Below, in pieces: positions 19,101-22,239 of a stretch of DNA of 22,239 bases. The stretch covers positions 312,001 to 334,239 of the forward strand of contig NMRA01000343.1 of assembly GCA_002633005.1 (NCBI GenBank). Reading direction: 5' to 3'. The translations under genes and the position numbers were made by a program. Origin of the DNA: Phoronis australis. Its lineage: Eukaryota > Phoronida > Phoronidae. Positions within the stretch are counted from its first letter, which is position 1. Each line of letters starts with the position of its first letter. Under the pieces are notes generated by a model. The model made no database searches, was not told the origin of the DNA, and worked only from the letters and a program-made list of their open reading frames with translations.

Positions 19101-20771
19101 AGCCTCCACATGCCGTCCGATCATAATCAGGGGCGGATCCAAGATTTTTTAAAAGGGGGAGGGAGGTCGGATCAAGGATTTTTAAAAAGGGGGTCAAGTC
19201 AACAGTTTGAAAATTCTTGATTTGATACCACTAAAATCAACGGAAGAAAGGAGTGTCCGGTCGCCCTTGATCCCCCTGGATCCGCCAATGATAAGGTAGA
19301 TCGTATGTTAAGGCTCGTAAGACGTCTTATCTCTCCTCGACTCTTATCATTTACATCCCAAATCACTGGTACGGCTGTTCTACATTCTTACTCTGAGAAG
19401 CTAAGCTATCCGTTCCAATGTCCTATTTTATGGCAAGGCTGAATGCACTCATGGTGATATTGTAGGATTAGCAAAAAATTGTCATCATTCTGAGTGACGA
19501 CAAATGGGACGCCTTTGTGAGCGCGTGTAGAGGCTGACTTACCTCATGGAAGCAAACACGTACAAAACTATAGGGCGGGAGGGAACTGAGGCGGAGTGAA
19601 ATGAGTGGCGCCCTGGGACTTTTTGCAAGGAACAGGGGCATGTCCCTTTGTGTCCCCCGTTACTACGCAAGCGCGGTCGTAGTCGTGGATAAGACACCAG
19701 GAAATATGACGTGCTGTTCCGAAATATGAAAAACTGTATGACATTGACTTGCTTCCGCTGACAGGATTGTGTGTGAATATCTAAGCATTATTGGTTTTGG
19801 TTTACGTTCTCAAGACCTAAGAACGCTATTCGAACTCACTGTAAGGTATACGAGACCATTTCATGTCAGTTCGATTCTGCAAAACACCAAAACAGTTTCA
19901 TAATCTACTTACTGCGACGAACTATACCTTAACACGACTGATGCCCTGGAGGCAATTCATTGTTTGCGTTAGAATATTGTGAATAAGAAATGGAGTTAAT
20001 TCGTTTCAAAGTTCTTACAGAAAAGACAATTAAAACGCTGTACACTCAATCCCGCATATATGTACATCTCTATCTACATTTCACCTGTGACAATCGATAG
20101 GCACATGTTGATTTATCATATGCTGATTAAGCCATGACTGATATTTTTAATTCACTGTTTCAGTAATTAAGCTCAATGAATTTTCTCCTGGTACGCTAAA
20201 CGCCCCCCGCACCAACCTGATTTTCTAATATATGTAGATGAATTTTTGTTCACGTGGCTCACAGGTGATTTAGAAGAAATAAAAACATATTGTTATATCT
20301 TTTATCTTAAACTCGCCCTTTGTTATCTGAGTTTTGAAATGATAGTAAACATCGGGTGATGGTTTTGTTGCAGTGCATATGTTTTATGGCATCGACAAAC
20401 AAAAAACAACAGGAAAACAATGAAAAAACAACCACTAATTATCGTTTATGACAAAACTGCACATTCACACATTACCATTAACAGATAATTCATGTTACAG
20501 GGTCTGTGTATTAGCGGCATTTCCTCCTTGACTTTCAAATACCAACAACTAGTTTCCCAAATGTTTACTAGGGCGGAGAAAGCTAAAATTAAAGCTTGTA
20601 AATATTACCTATTCTCGCTTATCAACAATTGACTGACCTCGTAGTGTGAGACGTTGTAGCCCTGATATGTCTCTCGGTGGGTGAAACTTGTTCATCGCCC
20701 CCATTCTGCATTTCTGTGCTGTTAACATGAATTGAGGGGAACTCGGGGTCCTTTTCCAACATGGTTATCAT
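9854..20771 (-). CDS. SLC36-family (PAT) amino acid transporter, eight exons, complete
   Basis: Exons on the - strand are 20771-20638, 17686-17596, 16461-16373, 15099-14922, 13520-13224, 12609-12434, 11636-11464 and 10149-9854. They join in phase to a 1434-bp CDS of 477 residues; human PAT1 has 476. Family blocks include LKGNLGTGILAMP (54-66), VGPIGIAAMGFLATHCMYVL (76-95), [25 protein letters not shown] (about 249-272), GSITLNLP (312-319), VQFYVPVEI (341-349) and LIISLVGSLSG (near 391-401). About 11 membrane helices follow a soluble acidic N-terminus of about 45 residues. SLC36 proteins carry small neutral amino acids out of lysosomes or across the plasma membrane, mostly with protons. Oddities: Asn52 replaces the PAT1 His55, and both PAT1 disulfide cysteines are absent. 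N173 in NGS is a likely glycosylation site. Which paralogue (A1-A4) it equals is unclear. Confidence 0.95.
10150..11463 (-). other. SLC36 intron 7 (1.3 kb)
   Basis: Contains the long palindrome 10718-11416 and a + strand 62-codon frame at 10337-10525 that I do not recognise. A small imperfect hairpin lies near 10615-10663, with GCATAC/GTATGC outer arms and TCGTTT/AAACGA inner arms. Confidence 0.7.
10718..11416. mobile_element. ~700-bp imperfect palindrome, probable foldback/MITE-like element
   Basis: The outer arms 10718-10861 and 11268-11416 are reverse complements over about 145 bp, by eye roughly three quarters identical. Exact shared blocks include GATTCTAAAAATATGCTTCT (near 10831) and CAAATATCGAAAAA. 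Both ends are CTTAAG. The inner parts also pair more weakly (TGCTGTTA near 10990 against 11140), so the centre is near 11067. No transposase is visible. The right end is 47 bp from the exon 7 donor. Confidence 0.85.
11464..11636 (-). CDS. SLC36 exon 7, TM8-TM9
   Basis: The acceptor TTCCAG precedes 11636 and the donor ACAT|GTGAGT is at 11464/11463. It encodes LYVSVKIMFALGIIVSYGVQ, FYVPVEITFQPLRKM and LEYCFRTIFILTT, matching PAT1 [26 protein letters not shown]. It ends in phase 1. Without splicing the frame would stop 9 codons into the intron. Confidence 0.95.
11637..12433 (-). other. SLC36 intron 6 (797 bp)
   Basis: AT-rich. It has a small perfect hairpin, TCTTTTAAGA-GT-TCTTAAAAGA, at 12300-12321. 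The + strand frame 11937-12200 begins with GTG, is hydrophobic and Phe/Leu-rich from AT-rich codons, and is not a recognised gene. Confidence 0.65.
12434..12609 (-). CDS. SLC36 exon 6, TM7
   Basis: The acceptor CGCTAG precedes 12609 and the donor CC|GTAAGC is at 12434/12433. It encodes [14 protein letters not shown], a helix around LVTGMTIVTCLYTAVGFYGY, then RFGDDVRGSITLNLP-SEP. Human PAT1 has NCW (Cys329) where SEP stands. It ends in phase 2. Confidence 0.95.
12621..12904. repeat. 142-bp tandem duplication in SLC36 intron 5
   Basis: Copy 1 is 12621-12762 and copy 2 is 12763-12904. By eye they differ at four positions, so the duplication looks recent. It starts 12 bp upstream (in transcript sense) of the exon 6 acceptor, so its first unit includes the likely branch-point and polypyrimidine region. 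Confidence 0.93.
13224..13520 (-). CDS. SLC36 exon 5, extracellular loop, TM4-TM6
   Basis: The acceptor TTCTCAG precedes 13520 and the donor TTG|GTAATT is at 13224/13223. It is 99 codons, phase 0 at both ends. It starts AVDFFVKLNGSTSGADITLR, a loop with an NGS sequon at N173 but no cysteine. It continues with YMAMVLGVLLLFMLVRKLKH and AIFAAIANVLTIVGLALTF to [17 protein letters not shown]. The last block is the most diagnostic of SLC36. Confidence 0.96.
13521..14921 (-). other. SLC36 intron 4 (1.4 kb)
   Basis: Contains the ATAATGATG low-complexity tract. Frames on both strands (13618-13806, 13798-14031, 14016-14273) are AT-rich and unrecognised. Confidence 0.65.
14380..14612. repeat. low-complexity (ATAATGATG)n tract
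   Basis: Imperfect trinucleotide-like runs of AAT, ATG and GAT. The longest clean part is 14420-14457. It is typical microsatellite sequence and the - strand open frame across it is meaningless. Confidence 0.85.
14922..15099 (-). CDS. SLC36 exon 4, TM3
   Basis: The acceptor TTCCAG precedes 15099 and the donor CAG|GTGAGA is at 14922/14921. It encodes RTGETALDYGQVAKAAFAQG (105-124), then a helix from about 132 to 159 ending FIAENMKQ. That end matches the FLADNFKQ/FLAENVKQ signature of PAT1 and PAT4. The cytosolic DYG-x-V segment is also typical. Confidence 0.95.
15100..15927 (-). other. SLC36 intron 3, 3' part
   Basis: Between exon 4 and the SINE pair. It holds a CACGTGAC box at 15319-15326 and a short hairpin CATTCTCAACG/CGTTGAGAA near 15866-15895. 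No exon or known element is recognised. Confidence 0.55.
15928..16018 (-). mobile_element. tRNA-derived SINE-like copy, - strand
   Basis: Read on the - strand it has GGTTCCATTCT (B box-like, 15970-15960), AGACC-GGCAA-TCT (anticodon-arm-like) and a degenerate A box CTCAGTGACCGG carrying a 3-base insertion. The 3' part, GATTTTTCTGTGTTTATT, is shared with the partner copy at 16050-16150. It is shorter than a full tRNA and not a functional tRNA gene. Confidence 0.7.
16050..16150 (+). mobile_element. tRNA-derived SINE-like copy, + strand
   Basis: Pol III A box TAGCTCAGTGG at 16056-16066 and B box GGTTCCATTCC at 16100-16110 (consensus GGTTCGANTCC). Then comes a non-tRNA tail, CCAGATTTTTCTGTGCTTAT, ending in an ATATATATC stretch. 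It is inverted relative to the copy at 15928-16018, about 40 bp apart, and lies in SLC36 intron 3. Confidence 0.75.
16373..16461 (-). CDS. SLC36 exon 3, TM2
   Basis: The acceptor CACAG precedes 16461 and the donor AG|GTATGT is at 16373/16372. It encodes VGPIGIAAMGFLATHCMYVL and VICSQSLCE, matching the PAT GPI-x(9)-HCM-ILV-CSH-x-C pattern. It ends in phase 2. The + strand open frame over it is a shadow. Confidence 0.95.
16462..17595 (-). other. SLC36 intron 2 (1.1 kb)
   Basis: AT-rich, with no recognised exon or element. The splice sites GTAAGA and CACAG are clear. Confidence 0.65.
17596..17686 (-). CDS. SLC36 exon 2, TM1
   Basis: The acceptor TTGCAG lies just above 17686 and the donor GTG|GTAAGA at 17596/17595. 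It encodes STNALMNILKGNLGTG, then ILAMPVAIQNAGIV: the unwound first helix with the GTG substrate-binding motif of the APC superfamily. Residue 52 (codon 17667-17665, AAT) is Asn where human PAT1 has His55. Confidence 0.95.
17897..17985. repeat. nested GC-rich hairpins
   Basis: CGAAGAGCCC (17897-17906) pairs with GGGCTCTTTCG (17930-17940). Next to it GTCCC-CTATA-GGGAC (17958-17972) is a palindrome. The TCCCGAA...CATAGGGG segment on the left also resembles the reverse complement of the right-hand CCTATAGGGACCCTTTCGGGA. Confidence 0.65.
19128..19290. mobile_element. hAT-type MITE
   Basis: The left end CAGGGGCGGATCC and the right end GGATCCGCCAATG are inverted repeats matching at 11 of 13 positions; CAG-GGGCGG termini are common in hAT elements. 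Inside, GGATC-AAG-ATTTTT-AAAA-GGGGG is repeated twice near 19136 and 19169. The flanks ATCATAAT and ATGATAAG or ATAAGGTA give no convincing 8-bp target duplication. No transposase is present, so it is non-autonomous. Confidence 0.7.
19543..19660 (-). promoter_or_regulatory. candidate alternative first exon and promoter of SLC36
   Basis: On the - strand ATGAG|GTAAGT (ATG 19547-19545, donor 19542-19537) is a start codon directly followed by a perfect donor in phase 2. That is exactly the phase exon 2 needs, and would give M-S-S-T-N-ALMN. Upstream on this strand is a GC-rich stretch with a GGGCGGG box (19573-19579). This is inferred from sequence only. Confidence 0.35.
20638..20771 (-). CDS. SLC36 exon 1, N-terminal cytosolic part
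   Basis: The start is the ATG at 20771-20769; an in-frame TAG lies 15 bp upstream in the 5' direction. A second ATG at residue 4 (20762-20760) is also possible. It encodes MITMLEKDPEFPSIHVNSTE and a polar tail ending in RATTSHTT. The donor is GAG|GTCAGT at 20638/20637 and the exon ends in phase 2. Family N-termini are poorly conserved, so this exon rests on its frame, donor and phase match rather than on similarity. Confidence 0.75.
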
Positions 20772-20847
20772 GCCGTGAATATAGCTACACTAAGCTACAA
20801 GACTCGTGCAGTGATGCACATTTTGTCTCGGATTTCGGGTGCCGGAG

Positions 20848-20901
20848 GATATCATAAGTATTCACGTGACGTGATATCAAACAGATTGTAGACCAGCCAA
20901 T
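20848..20901 (-). promoter_or_regulatory. SLC36 proximal promoter elements: TCACGTGA box and CCAAT box
   Basis: TCACGTGA at 20862-20869 is the core of the CLEAR/M-box bound by TFEB, TFE3 and MITF. It lies about 90 bp upstream of the ATG and is enclosed by GATATCA (20848-20854) and TGATATC (20872-20878). CCAAT on the + strand at 20897-20901 is ATTGG for this gene. The transcription start itself is not visible. Confidence 0.45.
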
Positions 20902-22239
20902 AAGTGAAATTCATGATGTGATAAGGGAGAAAGGGTGGAAAGAAAGGCCAGCGTCATATTTTTGTGTAACGTCCATTCCGGTGAATTTTCAGTCACTCAA
21001 GTAACGTTTTATGAAATCCGTTTTATTGGTAACAAAGATGGTCCAGGGTTACGATTAAATATTCGAGGTGAAAACAGGTGAACACTTGATGTGTCAGGTC
21101 CTGAACTTTCGCTGTCAGGGATGATCCCTATATATATTACGGTCAGTAGTTTCATATACTGGATAGCATACGCGTAAGCGAATTCTGGTGTTATTTGTGC
21201 TAATATCAAACTGATATGACAAAGAAATTAAACGATAAGAACAAATGTGGGCTTAATTATTTTGAATACGCATGCAAAGTGTAGGAAAAGATAACGCTTA
21301 CGGTCATGTAGGACAATCGAATCATGTCCAATATGGCAAACTTATTAGGAACATCATATCTCCATCTGGCTCATCAGACTTATGTAAAACTTTCTGATCC
21401 CATATGCTTCATGTTTCTCCAGTACACTTTTACGTTTGCATGAGGGGCTAGTCAAAAATAGAACTTCTGTTATTTTTTATCAGTGAAAAAAATCAAAAAA
21501 GTTGCATGATAAGTGATCAATGAAAACTATGACAACGTTTTTAAGCGGCAACTGCGTTTTGGACAAGATACAGCCGATTAATTTGGATACCCACTCATTT
21601 TGAGAGTGGACGCGAAAGTCGACGCGTTTGAGAGTGGGGAGACATCATGCGGAAAAAATCGCCCTATTGTACGATTTTGATGTAGAAAAACAACACCATT
21701 TGAAGGGCTACACGAGTTAATCACGTGACTGTACTAAGCTTTTTCAGCGGGAATCTCGAGCTCGGTCAAATGACTGAACTTAGCCTGAAATGTACAAACA
21801 ACTGCACGTGTCATCAAAAGTGAGAACATATTCTGCAGTGCAGATAGGAGCCCTTGATTACAGCTGGAAAAAGAAAAGAAAGTTTGAGAGGTTTGAACTC
21901 CCAAAATGAATCCCTTTGTAGGGAAGTTTGTCAGAAAAAGGAATGTATATCTTTTGGATGGAAACTGGTCGTCATTCTGAGGGGCAATGATGTCCGCTCC
22001 ACGGCGTGGGAGCCCCGGCCCGGGCCTGGCGGCTAGTTCACCGACGGCATCTTTCGTCAATAGAGTTTGTACAAGTACCGCCGTCGTCAAGAGAGGTATT
22101 CTTTAGCAGAGTAGGAAATCTGAGCGACAAAGATCCGTGGAGAGTTGGATATCACAAGGGGGGGGGGCCCAACATTTTGTCCGGCTGGAAGCATTTGCGC
22201 AAACTGAACCACGATTGTAGATGCGCATAGCACCGAATG
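20902..22239. other. region upstream of SLC36, right edge; no gene recognised
   Basis: AT-rich until about 21980, then a GC-rich patch (21990-22190) holding CCCCGGCCCGGGCC and a run of ten G at 22158-22167. Both strands are open across the patch: 118 codons on the - strand (22090-21734), and 38 codons from ATG 21990 to TAG 22106 on the + strand. No family is recognised. It could be the first exon or promoter of a neighbour. Confidence 0.45.

Larger units (their letters stand above)
17687..20637 (-). other. SLC36 intron 1 (2.95 kb)
   Basis: Contains a cluster of GC-rich hairpins (17897-17985), a hAT-type MITE (19128-19290) and the possible alternative first exon (19543 onwards). Overlapping frames at 18183-18741, including a 140-codon - strand frame, match nothing I know; that length is near what chance allows at this base composition. 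Confidence 0.6.

Noticed and set aside
19629-19638. p53-like half site GGGCATGTCC
   Set aside because: It fits RRRCWWGYYY, but single half sites are expected several times in a window of this size and no second half is adjacent.

Overview
This window is an animal (metazoan) nuclear locus, not a microbial one. Coding sequence is split into short exons (89-297 bp) with GT-AG junctions and matching phases, introns carry SINE-like and MITE-like elements, and both genes are recognisable animal families. The AT-rich, repeat-rich introns and the lack of vertebrate-type repeats point to an invertebrate, possibly marine. I cannot name the phylum from sequence alone.

Two genes converge tail to tail. 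From 766 to 5490 on the + strand lie the last seven coding exons of NUP98 (NUP98-96 precursor), encoding 374 C-terminal residues of the Nup96 alpha-helical part; the rest of the gene is upstream of the window. Its 3' UTR carries AATAAA signals at 5869 and 5930. From 20771 down to 9854 on the - strand lies a complete eight-exon SLC36-family (proton-coupled amino acid transporter, PAT) gene. The spliced CDS is 1434 bp, 477 residues with about 11 membrane segments, and a poly(A) signal lies at 9689-9694. About 3.75 kb of apparently non-coding DNA separates the two 3' ends. The remaining 1.5 kb at the right edge is upstream of the SLC36 start and holds its likely promoter and a GC-rich patch.

The genes are functionally unrelated as far as the sequence shows: one is a nuclear pore scaffold component, the other a plasma-membrane or lysosomal amino acid carrier. 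The most interesting gene-level observation is that the SLC36 protein has Asn where human PAT1 has the proton-coupling His55, and lacks both cysteines aligned with the PAT1 Cys180-Cys329 disulfide. A TCACGTGA box (TFEB/MITF type) lies about 90 bp upstream of its ATG, and a perfect AG|GTAAGT donor at 19542/19543 would give a second, phase-compatible first exon.

The introns and spacer carry much structure: a ~700 bp imperfect palindrome (10718-11416), a head-to-head pair of tRNA-derived SINE-like copies (15928-16145), a hAT-type MITE (19128-19290), tandem duplications of 96 and 142 bp, minisatellites of 21 and 27 bp, a perfect 15-bp-arm hairpin (6049-6081) and a perfect RFX X-box palindrome (7219-7232). 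I found no convincing novel multi-gene system; apart from these points it is an ordinary animal locus.
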